A DNA stretch of 64,000 bases from JALHMI01 sp964598535 (GTDB taxonomy: Bacteria; Planctomycetota; Planctomycetia; Pirellulales; PALSA-1355): positions 124,001 to 188,000 of the forward strand of contig CAZRCI010000005.1 of the NCBI GenBank assembly GCA_964598535.1. The letters run 5' to 3'. Position 1 is the first letter of the stretch, and each line of letters starts with the position of its first letter. The translations under genes were made by a program, and so were the position numbers. The notes beneath the pieces are model-generated. The model worked only from the letters and a program-made list of their open reading frames with translations, did not search any database and was not told the DNA's origin. Shown in pieces: positions 8,788 to 17,678 of the stretch.

Positions 8788-8808
8788 GGGCCGACTTCGG
8801 GTCGGCCC
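8788..8808 (+). other. GC-rich hairpin in the leuA 5' untranslated region
   Basis: GGGCCGAC (8788-8795) and GTCGGCCC (8801-8808) form a perfect 8-bp stem with loop TTCGG. There is no T tract. It lies about 60 bases before the leuA start and may stabilise the mRNA or simply insulate the start region; its role is unknown. Confidence 0.5.
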
Positions 8809-8871
8809 ATCGCGGACAGCATCCTCTACGAACATGCCCCCAGCTTCCTGACCAAAAGGTAATCCTCTGCC

Positions 8872-10422
8872 ATGAGCAAGCGTACTATTCAAATCTTTGA
8901 CACCACGCTCCGCGACGGTGAGCAATCGCCCGGGGCGAGCATGAACCTGGCCGAAAAAATGGAAGTCGCCCAGGCGCTCGTCGAGCTGGGGGTCGATATC
9001 ATCGAAGCCGGCTTTCCGATCGCCTCGCCGGGCGACTTCGAAGCGGTTCGCGAAGTTGCCCGCAATATTCGCGGCGCGGTGATCTGCGGCCTTGCCCGCT
9101 GTAACGACGCCGACATCGATCGCGCTTGGGAAGCGCTGCAAGAAGCCGAGGCCGCGCGCATTCACATCTTTCTTGCCACGAGCGCCATCCATCGCGAGTT
9201 CAAGCTCAAGATGGACAAGCAGGAGATCATCGAGCGGGCGATTCATGGCGTGAAGCGCGCCGCGAGCTACTGCGACGATATCGAGTTTTCGCCCGAGGAT
9301 GCCTCGCGGACCGAACCCGACTTTCTATGCCAGGTCATCGAAGCCGCGATCGATGCCGGCGCGACGACCGTGAATATCCCCGACACGGTCGGTTATGCGA
9401 CGCCGGCCCACATGGCAAGCGTTATTCGCACGCTCGTGGAGCGGGTACCGAACATCGACAAGGCCGTCATCAGCATGCACTGTCACGACGACCTGGGGCT
9501 GGCCGTGGCCAACAGCCTGGCCGGAATCGAAGCCGGCGCCGGCCAGATCGAATGCACGATTAACGGCATCGGCGAGCGTGCCGGCAATTGCTCGCTGGAA
9601 GAAGTCGTCATGGCGATGCGAACCCGCGGCGATTACTACCACTGCGACACGAACATCAACAGCCGCCGCCTGGTGCCCACGAGCCGCCTGGTTTCCAAGA
9701 TCACGGGGCTTGCCGTCCCCCGCAACAAGGCGATCGTCGGCCGCAACGCTTTTGCCCACGAGGCCGGCATTCATCAGGATGGCATGCTCAAGGAACGCAC
9801 GACCTATGAGATCATGCATCCCGAGGACGTCGGCTTCACCAAGACCGACCTGGTGCTCGGCAAGCATAGTGGCCGGGCGGCGCTGGCCGATCGGGCCAAG
9901 GCGCTGGGCTATCAGCTCACTCCGGAGCAGCTTCAGTCGGTCTTCGAGGACTTCAAGATCCTGGCCGACAAGAAAAAAGAGATTTACGACGGCGACATTG
10001 CCGCGCTGATCGATCAGCAGGTTCTCGACGAAACGAACACCTGGGCGATCGTGAACTACGAGGTCGCGGCCGGCATGCACAGCCCGCCGTCCGTCACGCT
10101 CACGCTTCGCCGGGGCGAGGAGGAGGTCACCGAGACGATGAGCTCCGGAGACGGCCCGATCGACGCGATCTTCCTGGCTATCGAAAAGATCACGGGCATC
10201 AGCACCGTGTGCCGCGATTTTCGCGTGCAGGCGGTCACCGTGGGCAAGGACGCGCAGGCGGAAGTGAACGTCGAACTGGAGCACAACGAGCAGCTTCATC
10301 GCGGGCGCGGCGTGTCGACGGATAGCCTTGAAGCCAGCGCCCGGGCGTTTTTGAACGCGATCAACCGCATCGCCATTCATCAGGGTGCGCCGCTTCGCCA
10401 GCCGACACCGGCGAATCCCTAG
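8872..10422 (+). CDS. leuA: 2-isopropylmalate synthase
   Basis: LeuA condenses acetyl-CoA with 2-oxoisovalerate, the first committed step of leucine synthesis. The 516-residue product begins with the HMGL-like TIM barrel motif IFDTTLRDGEQSPGA, includes the metal-binding segment MHCHDDLGLAVANSLAGIEAGA and NGIGERAGN, then the HEAGIHQDG motif. The C-terminal LeuA allosteric domain (about residues 370-500), which senses leucine, is complete. The ATG at 8872 follows AAAAGG. The gene stands alone, with a rho-independent terminator just after it. Upstream are a Leu-rich leader peptide and mutually exclusive hairpins, so both transcription attenuation and enzyme feedback are likely. Confidence 0.97.
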   Translation: MSKRTIQIFDTTLRDGEQSPGASMNLAEKMEVAQALVELGVDIIEAGFPIASPGDFEAVREVARNIRGAVICGLARCNDADIDRAWEALQEAEAARIHIFLATSAIHREFKLKMDKQEIIERAIHGVKRAASYCDDIEFSPEDASRTEPDFLCQVIEAAIDAGATTVNIPDTVGYATPAHMASVIRTLVERVPNIDKAVISMHCHDDLGLAVANSLAGIEAGAGQIECTINGIGERAGNCSLEEVVMAMRTRGDYYHCDTNINSRRLVPTSRLVSKITGLAVPRNKAIVGRNAFAHEAGIHQDGMLKERTTYEIMHPEDVGFTKTDLVLGKHSGRAALADRAKALGYQLTPEQLQSVFEDFKILADKKKEIYDGDIAALIDQQVLDETNTWAIVNYEVAAGMHSPPSVTLTLRRGEEEVTETMSSGDGPIDAIFLAIEKITGISTVCRDFRVQAVTVGKDAQAEVNVELEHNEQLHRGRGVSTDSLEASARAFLNAINRIAIHQGAPLRQPTPANP

Positions 10423-10475
10423 ACGCCGGCGAAATCCTTGGTGGTAGGTCGAGCCTTGTTCGCGTTATCCGATTC

Positions 10476-10518
10476 GCTCTGGCACTGGTGCAGATGCTGC
10501 CAGCGTCAGAGCTTTTTT
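10476..10518 (+). terminator. Rho-independent terminator after leuA
   Basis: GCTCTG (10476-10481) pairs with CAGAGC (10507-10512), with an inner CTGG/CCAG pairing, followed by TTTTTT at 10513-10518. It ends the leuA transcript before the convergent TPR gene. Confidence 0.8.
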
Positions 10519-10548
10519 ATGCGCTCGGGCGACGCTTGACGAAAAGCC

Positions 10549-12735
10549 TTATCGCGCCGGCCCGCGCTCGGATACCTTTTGGGCCAATGCCCGCTTCATG
10601 CGGGTAAAGACATCCGACCAGTCTCCCGCGGTTTGTTGGCGGAATAGCCGCATCGTCGGATACCAGGGGCTGTCCTCGCGCTCAAGTAGCCAACGCCACT
10701 CGGGATGCTTGGCCACGGCCAGCCATACCGGCACGCCCAGCGCGCCGGCCAGATGCGCCGCCGCGGTATCGCTGCTCACCACCAGGTCCAAGTTGCTCAT
10801 CACGGCCGCGGTATCGGTGAAGGCGCCGGCCGTGTCGAGCGATGCCGCCAAGTCGAGCACGGGGAAACGGCCCTGGAGTTCGGCAAGCTGTTCCGAGCCG
10901 TGGCCTTTTTGCAGGCTAACGAGGGTGACGCCCGGCACGTCGGCCAGTGGCGCGTAGGCGGTCAGCGGGATCGAACGGAAGCGATCGAACGCATAGTCGC
11001 GATTACCCTGCCAAACAATGCCTACCTTGAAGCCCGGCAAACCGCGGACCTGAGATCGCCAGTGCTTGATCATCCGCGGCTCGGCCGAAAGGTAGGGCAC
11101 GTGCGCCGGAATGTTCTCAAGCGTCGTTCCGAGCGTTCCGGGTAGGCTCAGCAACGGGATTTCGAGGTCGAATTTGGGAAGCGGCGAGCCGCCCGGAATG
11201 ATGCCCGTGACGCCCGACGACCGCAGCAGGGGTAGCAAGACCGGCGGCACTTCGACATAAACCGTGCCGCCTTGCCGTTGGACGAGACGCACGTAGCGGA
11301 TGAAGTGCAGCGTGTCGCCCAGGCCTTGTTCGGTATGAATGAGCAGCGTGCGCCCGCCGAGCGGCGTGCCATCCCAACGCGGCACGTTGAAACGCCGGCC
11401 TTTGTAGTCGGCACATTGGAGCCGCCACTCGTAGTCGGACCAGCCTTTGGCTAGCTCGCCGCGCGCGAGATAGACGAAGCTGCGGTTGTAATGGGCTTCG
11501 GGATAATCTGGCTTCAGTTGCAATGCTTCGGCATACGATTCGAGGGCTTCGTCGTCGTGTCCCAGCGTGTGTAATGCCGCAGCCAGGCAATAGTGCGCCC
11601 GGGCTTGCTTGGCATCGGTGGCAATGGACTTTTGGTAAAGCGCGAGGGCCTCGTCCATCTCGCCCAGCATCTGGAGCGCCGAACCGACGTTGAGTTGCGC
11701 TTCCGCCGAATCGGGCTCCAATTCCAGCGCCCGTTGATAGCATTCCAGCGCTTCTTCGAATTTCCGTTGATCGTGAAAGACGGTGCCCAGGTTATGGTAC
11801 GCTTGCGCAAAGTCGGGCTTTGCGGCAAGTGCCCGACGAAATAACGCGATCGCTTCGTCGTACTGCTTGCGATCGCGGCAAACCGAGCCCAGGTTACTCA
11901 ACGTTTCAGGGAAATCCGGCCGCGCATCAAGAGCAATACGGAAGCACTGTTCGGCTTGATCCAGCTTTTGCTGTGTGCGGTAGACGCACCCCAGGTTGTT
12001 TTGGGCCTCGACGTGCCGCGGGTTGAGCAGGACCGCGCGCTGTAGTTCGACGGCCGCCTCGTCCAATCGCGCTTGCGACTGGAGGAGCGACCCGAGCCAG
12101 TAGTGGGCTTCGACGTTATTCGGGTCGACTTGGGTCGCGATGCGATAGGTCGATTCCGCCGCGGTGGGCTTGCCCAGTCGCTGTTGAATGCCGGCCAGGG
12201 CCAGGGCTCCCTTGACATACGTGGGCCGCGCGGCCAGCGCGGCTGCATAGCATGTTTCCGCTTCGGCCAATTCGTTGGTATCACGAAGCAGGTTGCCGAG
12301 GTTGAACTGAGCTTCGGCGAATTTGGGAGCCAAGGCGATCGCGCGGCGGTAGCTTTCGATCGCTTCGGATTTGCGCTCGCGCAGATTCAACAGCGCCGCC
12401 AGGTTGTAGTGCGCCTGGGGATCGTTGGGATTGATTTGCGTGGCTTGGCGGAAAGCGTTTTCGGCGTCGTCCTGCCGACCCAGGCCGGCATAGGCCGCTC
12501 CCAGATGATTCAGAAACAGGGCGTTTGGCCCGCCGATCGCCAATGCTCGCTCGATGTGCGCCACGGCTTCTTCGTGACGCCCGGCCTGGTGCGCGGCCAC
12601 TCCCCATAAATGCCACGCATCGACCTGGTTCGGTTCGTGTTCGATGATCTGGCGATAGAGGTTCTCGGCTTCGGTCAACTGACCGCGTTGATGATGTTGG
12701 AACGCCAGCGACAAGGCTTCTGTAATCGTGGGCAC
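10549..12735 (-). CDS. TPR protein with C-terminal glycosyltransferase-9-like domain
   Basis: The N-terminal two thirds is 13 consecutive 34-residue tetratricopeptide repeats (for example EAHYWLGSLLQSQARLDEAA... and QAYHNLGTVFHDQRKFEEAL...). The last is a degenerate repeat ending WSDYEWRLQ. The C-terminal 260 residues resemble GT9/GT-B folds: LLIHTEQGLGDTLHFIRYVRL, then KVGIVWQGN and SSDTAAAHLAGALGVPVWL. The layout recalls O-GlcNAc-transferase-like bacterial TPR proteins, but the acceptor is unknown. I chose the GTG at 12735, giving VPTITEALSLAFQHHQRGQL, which is the usual N-terminus of this group; an upstream TTG at 12813 would add 26 residues. There is no signal peptide, so it is probably cytoplasmic. 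Confidence 0.85.
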   Translation of the reverse strand: MPTITEALSLAFQHHQRGQLTEAENLYRQIIEHEPNQVDAWHLWGVAAHQAGRHEEAVAHIERALAIGGPNALFLNHLGAAYAGLGRQDDAENAFRQATQINPNDPQAHYNLAALLNLRERKSEAIESYRRAIALAPKFAEAQFNLGNLLRDTNELAEAETCYAAALAARPTYVKGALALAGIQQRLGKPTAAESTYRIATQVDPNNVEAHYWLGSLLQSQARLDEAAVELQRAVLLNPRHVEAQNNLGCVYRTQQKLDQAEQCFRIALDARPDFPETLSNLGSVCRDRKQYDEAIALFRRALAAKPDFAQAYHNLGTVFHDQRKFEEALECYQRALELEPDSAEAQLNVGSALQMLGEMDEALALYQKSIATDAKQARAHYCLAAALHTLGHDDEALESYAEALQLKPDYPEAHYNRSFVYLARGELAKGWSDYEWRLQCADYKGRRFNVPRWDGTPLGGRTLLIHTEQGLGDTLHFIRYVRLVQRQGGTVYVEVPPVLLPLLRSSGVTGIIPGGSPLPKFDLEIPLLSLPGTLGTTLENIPAHVPYLSAEPRMIKHWRSQVRGLPGFKVGIVWQGNRDYAFDRFRSIPLTAYAPLADVPGVTLVSLQKGHGSEQLAELQGRFPVLDLAASLDTAGAFTDTAAVMSNLDLVVSSDTAAAHLAGALGVPVWLAVAKHPEWRWLLEREDSPWYPTMRLFRQQTAGDWSDVFTRMKRALAQKVSERGPAR

Positions 12736-12971
12736 GGCTGGTGCATCCTGAGGGAATGCGGTGCAAATCGTCGGCGCGCAGACTCGCAAGCCAGCGAGAG
12801 GGAAATCCTGCAAGCACCAACGGTACCTTCAATCTTACGATGCAAAAGTGCCGTCAGATCGGTAATAAGTCCCTAAATTCAGCCTCTAAAGCCTGGGCTA
12901 TGCGGGATTGGGCACACTGGCTAAGGCGGGAGGGAGGTCGGGGATGCGGTTCCGGAAATGGGGGCTGGACC

Positions 12972-14210
12972 CTAACGCTGGCCCACCGCGATGAGACGCG
13001 ACTGCGAACGCAGATACATCCGTCCGCTCGCGACGGCCGGCGTGGAGCGGCTGACATCGCCCAAGGGGCTTTTGCCCAGCAGTTCGAATTCGTCGGCGGC
13101 GCGAATCGCGGCCACCTCGCCCTCGCTCGAAATGCAGTAGATGACGTCGGCCACCCGAATGGGCGAACCGAAGTAATCGCCGCCGACTCGCTTGCGCCAA
13201 AGAATTTCACCCGTTGCGCCATTCATGCAGCTTACGACCCCGCGATCTCCCCACAGGAAGACCAAGCTTCCTTTGGCCACCAGCGAGGGCACATAGGGCG
13301 CGTTGGTGCGGTCGACCTGATAGACCAGCTTGGGGGTTTTCCCGTCGCGATAGGGGGCGATCGCGATAAGGTTATTGTTGCCGCCGCCCTGGCCGCAGGT
13401 CGCGAGCACCAGCCCATCAACGACGATCGGCGAACTTACCGGACGCTGGCCAAAGACGCCGGCCAGTTCCCACCGTGTCTTGCCGCTGGCCGGGTCGATC
13501 GCCGTTACGCCATGCATCCGACTGCATAAGATCAACTCCGCAGGCTTGTCGCCCGGCTCATACAGGCAGGGTGTCGAATAGCTGGTGTTTTGCTCGGGCA
13601 AACGTTCTCGGTTGATCTTCCAACGTATGGCGCCACTGGCGCGATCGACCGCAACGATGAAGCTGTCCGCGTCTTGATCATTGGCGATGATGACTAGCTC
13701 GCCGACCACGATCGGCGACGTGCCGAAGCCGTGTTGGCTGACGAACGGTCCCAAGTTTGCCTTCCACGCCGGTTTACCGTCGTGCGTTAGCGCGAGCAGC
13801 GTGAACTCCTCCGGAGTGCTCCACGCGCAATAGACATGCTGCTCGTCGGCGACGGGCGTGCTCGAAGCCAATGAGTTGAGCTGATGGATGTGATGCGCGT
13901 TCGATGAATACTCGCGCTGCCAGAGCAGCTTGCCGTTGTCGGCTGCGACACATACGACGTATCGCGTGCCTTTTTCCGGATCGGCGCTCAGGAGGAAGAT
14001 ACGCTCGCCCCACAACACCGGCGACGAATGGCCCACCCCCGGCAGTTCGGTGCTCCACAATTCGTCGCTGGCGGTCCACACCGCGGGAATGGTCGTCGCC
14101 TCGCTTTCACCTCGGCCGTTCGGGCCACGAAAGCGTGGCCACTCTTGGGCGGCCACCGGCATGGCCAGTAAGAACGTTGCGGCTACACCACAGACAAACG
14201 CTCGAGTCAT
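12972..14210 (-). CDS. Exported PQQ-type beta-propeller protein
   Basis: This 412-residue protein has a clear signal peptide (MTRAFVCGVAATFLLAMPVAAQ) and then WPRFRGPNGRG, the common start of planctomycete PQQ-like WD40-type propellers. Repeated blade motifs such as DNGKLLWQREY, ASGAIRWKIN, ASGKTRWELAG and ATGEILWRKR mark about seven blades. It resembles BamB-like and PQQ-dehydrogenase propellers, but no catalytic dehydrogenase residues are obvious, so a scaffold or binding role in the periplasm is likely. It lies on the same strand between the sigma54 activator and the TPR protein, with gaps over 200 bp each side, so it is probably transcribed separately. Confidence 0.85.
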   Translation of the reverse strand: MTRAFVCGVAATFLLAMPVAAQEWPRFRGPNGRGESEATTIPAVWTASDELWSTELPGVGHSSPVLWGERIFLLSADPEKGTRYVVCVAADNGKLLWQREYSSNAHHIHQLNSLASSTPVADEQHVYCAWSTPEEFTLLALTHDGKPAWKANLGPFVSQHGFGTSPIVVGELVIIANDQDADSFIVAVDRASGAIRWKINRERLPEQNTSYSTPCLYEPGDKPAELILCSRMHGVTAIDPASGKTRWELAGVFGQRPVSSPIVVDGLVLATCGQGGGNNNLIAIAPYRDGKTPKLVYQVDRTNAPYVPSLVAKGSLVFLWGDRGVVSCMNGATGEILWRKRVGGDYFGSPIRVADVIYCISSEGEVAAIRAADEFELLGKSPLGDVSRSTPAVASGRMYLRSQSRLIAVGQR

Positions 14211-14425
14211 GGAGAAAACTCCGCGGAAGACAGGGCGAGATTAAGCGTAAACCGGAGAACGTGGCTTCGAATTGCAACGTCGGCTTCAAGCGCGATTTCA
14301 GTGGCCGCGCGTCTTTGGTCCGCGGCGCCGAAATCACGCGTTTTTTGTCCGCGTCAATCCAACTCAATGGACGATCGGAAGCTCCTGCCTTGAAAGCTAA
14401 TTTGCAGATACGTACTCAGGTCGAA

Positions 14426-16261
14426 CTATCCGGGAGTGAGACCATACTGTTTGATTTTATAGTACAATGTTGCGCGGCCCAGCCCTAGCAGATTTGCCGC
14501 CTCGGGCACATTTCCGGCAGTGCGTCGCAACGCTTCGCCAATGAGCCGTTTTTCCCAATATTTTAGCTGCAACGATTCGAATTCATCTCCCACCGGCTCA
14601 CGCAATCCCAGATCGGCGACTTGAATGCCATCGTCGTCGGCGAGTACCACGGCGCTGTCGATGACGTTGCGCAACTGCCGCACGTTGCCCGGCCAGTTGT
14701 AGGCCAGCAGCTTTTCCCGGGCCGCCTTGGAGAGCTGCAAATGCGGCCGCCCGTGCTGGCGGCGAAAATGTTCCAAAAAGAAATCGACAAGCAGCGCGAT
14801 GTCCGACCCCCGCGCGCGTAGCGGTGGTGCTTGCAACTCGAACACCGCCAGGCGATAGAACAGGTCTTCGCGAAACTTTCGCTCGCGGACGTACGTCTTC
14901 AGGTCTTGATTCGTGGCCGCGATGACCCGGACGTCGACGTTCACTTCTTTCTGTGCGCCGACGGGTAGGAACGGATGCCCCTCCAAGATGCGCAGCAGCC
15001 GGGCCTGGCCTTCGAGCGTCATTTCGCCCACTTCGTCCAGGAACAGCGTCCCTCCATCGGCTTGCTGGAAGTAGCCGTCGTGATCGCGGTCGGCGCCGGT
15101 GAATGATCCTGCCTTGTGACCAAAGAGCTGACTATCCATCAAGTCGGGCGGAATCGCCGCGCAGTTCACGCAGAGCATCGGTCGATCGGCGCGCAGGCTT
15201 GCATGATGCACGGCCCGCGCGATCAGCTCTTTGCCCGTGCCGCTTTCGCCGGTCACGAGCACGCAGCCGCTCGATCGTCCGATTCGCACGATCCGGTTCT
15301 TCAGTTCGAGCATCGCGGGCGATTCGCCGATGATCTCTCCCTGGTCGGGTAGCTTGGCCATCAGGTTCTGGTAGTCGGTGCTGATGGTTCGTTCGCGGAG
15401 CACGCGTACCAGCGCTACGGTGGTAATGCTGGCAATCGAGATCGCGAAATCGAAATCGCTCTGGCGAAACCGTCCGTGTTCCAGATACACGTGCAATGCC
15501 CCCAGCACCGTGCCCTCGGCCACCAGCGGCACGCACAACGCGTCGGCATAATGTTCCAGGCTGTCGGTCGTCGATCCGGCGCGCTGATTGGCGATCCAGA
15601 TCGCCTGTTTTTGCTGGCAGACGATCTCGGTTAATCCCTTGCTCAATTCGGCATGCGGGGCAGCGTCGAGCGGCACAACAAGCTTTGGCTTCAGGTCGCC
15701 TTGATCCGTTAGCGAAAGATATCCCGCCACGGTCGCTTTGGCGCATTCATAGACAAGCTCCAGGGAGGTACGCACCACGGCGTCCGGTTTGTCGCATCCC
15801 AGCAGTTTGATGCTGAACTGATAGAGCAATAGTAGCTCTTGGGCACGGCGCGTATCGGACAAGGCGGCCAGCGGCTGGGGCTCGACGGCGCCTCCCTGGA
15901 TTGGAAAGTTCTTGATGACGGTCTCGGTCAATTCCCCTTCGAACTGCGATGCCAAGGTTGGCGGCTGATCCGTGAGATGGAACTCGAATTCGGTTGTTCC
16001 CACACGCAGTGAATGGCCATCTACCAAGGTCGCGGTGTCAATCTTTTGGTCGTTGACGAAGGTGCCATTGCGGCTGTCGCAATCGCGCAGGTGCCAGACG
16101 CCATGCTCCTGCCACAGGATCGCGTGAACTCGCGAACAGAGGGGATCCCCCAGCGCGACCGTACATTCGGGATCGCGCCCCAGCCGGTTTTCTTCGGTCG
16201 GATCGAGCAAAAAACTCGTGCCAGCTCGACTACCGACGGTCATGGTCAGATATACGTACAC
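14426..16261 (-). CDS. Sigma54-dependent activator with FHA, GAF, AAA+ and Fis domains
   Basis: The regulator has an N-terminal FHA domain (ENRLGRDPECTVAL, SRVHAIL, DSRNGTFVN), which binds phosphothreonine, then a GAF domain (about residues 130-290), then the AAA+ sigma54-interaction domain. The AAA+ domain shows Walker A GESGTGKE, the sigma54 loop GSFTGA, Walker B GGTLFLDE and an R-finger region. A Fis-type helix-turn-helix (AGNVPEAANLLGLGRATLYYKI) closes it. FHA instead of a response-regulator receiver suggests control by a Ser/Thr kinase. I chose GTG 16261 (VYVYLTMTVGSRAGTSFLLD) because the upstream 42 residues look unrelated; ATG 16243 is the alternative. It is divergent from the CbiX-like gene. 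Target promoters are not evident. Confidence 0.9.
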   Translation of the reverse strand: MYVYLTMTVGSRAGTSFLLDPTEENRLGRDPECTVALGDPLCSRVHAILWQEHGVWHLRDCDSRNGTFVNDQKIDTATLVDGHSLRVGTTEFEFHLTDQPPTLASQFEGELTETVIKNFPIQGGAVEPQPLAALSDTRRAQELLLLYQFSIKLLGCDKPDAVVRTSLELVYECAKATVAGYLSLTDQGDLKPKLVVPLDAAPHAELSKGLTEIVCQQKQAIWIANQRAGSTTDSLEHYADALCVPLVAEGTVLGALHVYLEHGRFRQSDFDFAISIASITTVALVRVLRERTISTDYQNLMAKLPDQGEIIGESPAMLELKNRIVRIGRSSGCVLVTGESGTGKELIARAVHHASLRADRPMLCVNCAAIPPDLMDSQLFGHKAGSFTGADRDHDGYFQQADGGTLFLDEVGEMTLEGQARLLRILEGHPFLPVGAQKEVNVDVRVIAATNQDLKTYVRERKFREDLFYRLAVFELQAPPLRARGSDIALLVDFFLEHFRRQHGRPHLQLSKAAREKLLAYNWPGNVRQLRNVIDSAVVLADDDGIQVADLGLREPVGDEFESLQLKYWEKRLIGEALRRTAGNVPEAANLLGLGRATLYYKIKQYGLTPG

Positions 16262-16416
16262 AGGCAGCCCAGGGGGTGAATGTCTGCGCTCAAGCGTTGG
16301 GATTGGTCGATGGTTCAAGTATATCAGGCGCGATTGCCCCCACCCACCAGGCATCCTTAGAATCACACGGGGAATCATCCCGAACACTCGCCCCGCGTTT
16401 TATTGTGGGCAATCGC

Positions 16417-17199
16417 ATGACTCTGTTTCCTGAACATTGCGGCTTGCTGGTTGTGGGGCATGGCTCGCGCGAGGAGGTCGGCGTTCGCGAGTTTCTATTG
16501 GTGGTCGAGCACGTGCGACGGCTTGCTGGGCAAACGCCTGTCGAGCCCTGTTTTCTCGAGTTTGCCGAGCCCTCGATCGGCGCGGGTTTTCAGCGACTTG
16601 TCGCTGGCGGAGTGCGACATGTGATCGTCGTTCCCGCGTTGCTTTTTTCCGCGGGGCATGCGAAGCGTGACATTCCCGAGGCAGTCGCTTTGGCGGCCGC
16701 CAACTACGCGATGATCACGGTGAGCCAAGCCGAGCACCTCGGCGCCGAGCCTCGACTGCTAAAACTCTCGCAGCGCCGTTACCAAGCGACCTTGCCTCGG
16801 GCCGACGCGACCGGGAACGGATGGGATACGCTGCTCGTTCTGACGGGCCGTGGAAGCTTTGATGCCGACGCGACGATCCAGATGCACGCTTTTGCCGAGG
16901 CGCGGTTTCTGCTCGATCGGCCGGTCGGACCGACGATCGAGGTGGCCTTCATCGCAATGGCCGCGCCGCGCCTGCCGCAGGTCCTCGAGCGGGCGGCCTC
17001 CGGCGCGGTTCGTCGGATCGTCGTGCAGCCGCACCTATTATTTGGCGGAGTGTTACTCGATCGCATCGCCGATACGGTGCGCGATTTCGCGGCCCGGTAT
17101 CCTCAGCACGAGTGGCTTGTGGCCACCCACCTTGGTCCCGATGAACTCGTGGCCGAGGCGTTGCTGGCCCGCGCCGCGGCAACGCTATCATCGCCATGA
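16417..17199 (+). CDS. CbiX-like sirohydrochlorin chelatase
   Basis: The 260-residue protein opens with GLLVVGHGSREEVGVREFLLVV, the signature of the CbiX/SirB class II chelatases that insert cobalt or iron into sirohydrochlorin. The block LEFAEPSIGAGFQRLVAGGVRHVIVVPALLF is the family's core. A second, more divergent half (VLTGRGSFDADATIQMHAF ... QPHLLFGGVLLDRI) makes it a two-domain form. I chose ATG 16417, as it starts just before the motif; the frame is open further upstream through the divergent promoter region. No other cobalamin or siroheme genes are nearby, so the metal is uncertain. Confidence 0.85.
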   Translation: MTLFPEHCGLLVVGHGSREEVGVREFLLVVEHVRRLAGQTPVEPCFLEFAEPSIGAGFQRLVAGGVRHVIVVPALLFSAGHAKRDIPEAVALAAANYAMITVSQAEHLGAEPRLLKLSQRRYQATLPRADATGNGWDTLLVLTGRGSFDADATIQMHAFAEARFLLDRPVGPTIEVAFIAMAAPRLPQVLERAASGAVRRIVVQPHLLFGGVLLDRIADTVRDFAARYPQHEWLVATHLGPDELVAEALLARAAATLSSP

Positions 17200-17678
17200 G
17201 GCAAGCGTTTGCGCCCGACGAATGAAAAAAACAAGGATCGCGTCTGGAAGCCTTTTGTGCCAAACGGTCGCCGCGCGCGGAGCGCGATCGGGTTGGTGTC
17301 TTGCCAAGAGCCTTTCAATCTTTCAATGTCGTCAGATTGCCCAGTTCGCTGCGCATTCGGTTCACCTCGAACGATCCGTAGAACCGATCAATCCTGAAGG
17401 TCCTCGTGGCGCGGCGTTCGCCGGGTCGCTCTGACTCGCCTATCTATTGCGGCAAATCTCCTATCAATTTTGTTTATTTGTCGACCTAAATCGGTTGGCA
17501 GTCGTATGGATGCACTAGGCACCCAACTGTTTGCCGCAAGGACGGTTGGACGCGACGCAGATGCCGCGGCATGACGCTGGCTGATATTGCAATCACCGGC
17601 AGGCGCGTATACGATCTATTTAAACCTTTTCGTTTGCGGAACTTAGGTCTTCCAGGAAAACTTTTCCGAGAGGTTGCG
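17200..17678. other. Non-coding stretch upstream of the tail-specific protease
   Basis: No gene is supported. Its right part is AT-richer (17450-17490 and 17615-17665) and carries a candidate promoter at 17587-17615 for the protease gene. The left part, just after the CbiX-like gene, shows no convincing terminator. Confidence 0.5.
17587..17615 (+). promoter_or_regulatory. Candidate promoter of the tail-specific protease gene
   Basis: TTGCAA (17587-17592), a 17-base spacer and TACGAT (17610-17615) lie about 64 bases before the chosen start. An AT-rich stretch follows. This is a moderate match only. Confidence 0.3.

Noticed and set aside
11450..12700. Regular 102-bp periodicity on the - strand resembling a tandem DNA repeat.
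   Set aside because: It is the coding sequence of the 34-residue TPRs; units are diverged at DNA level, with no spacers, so it is neither a CRISPR array nor a satellite.
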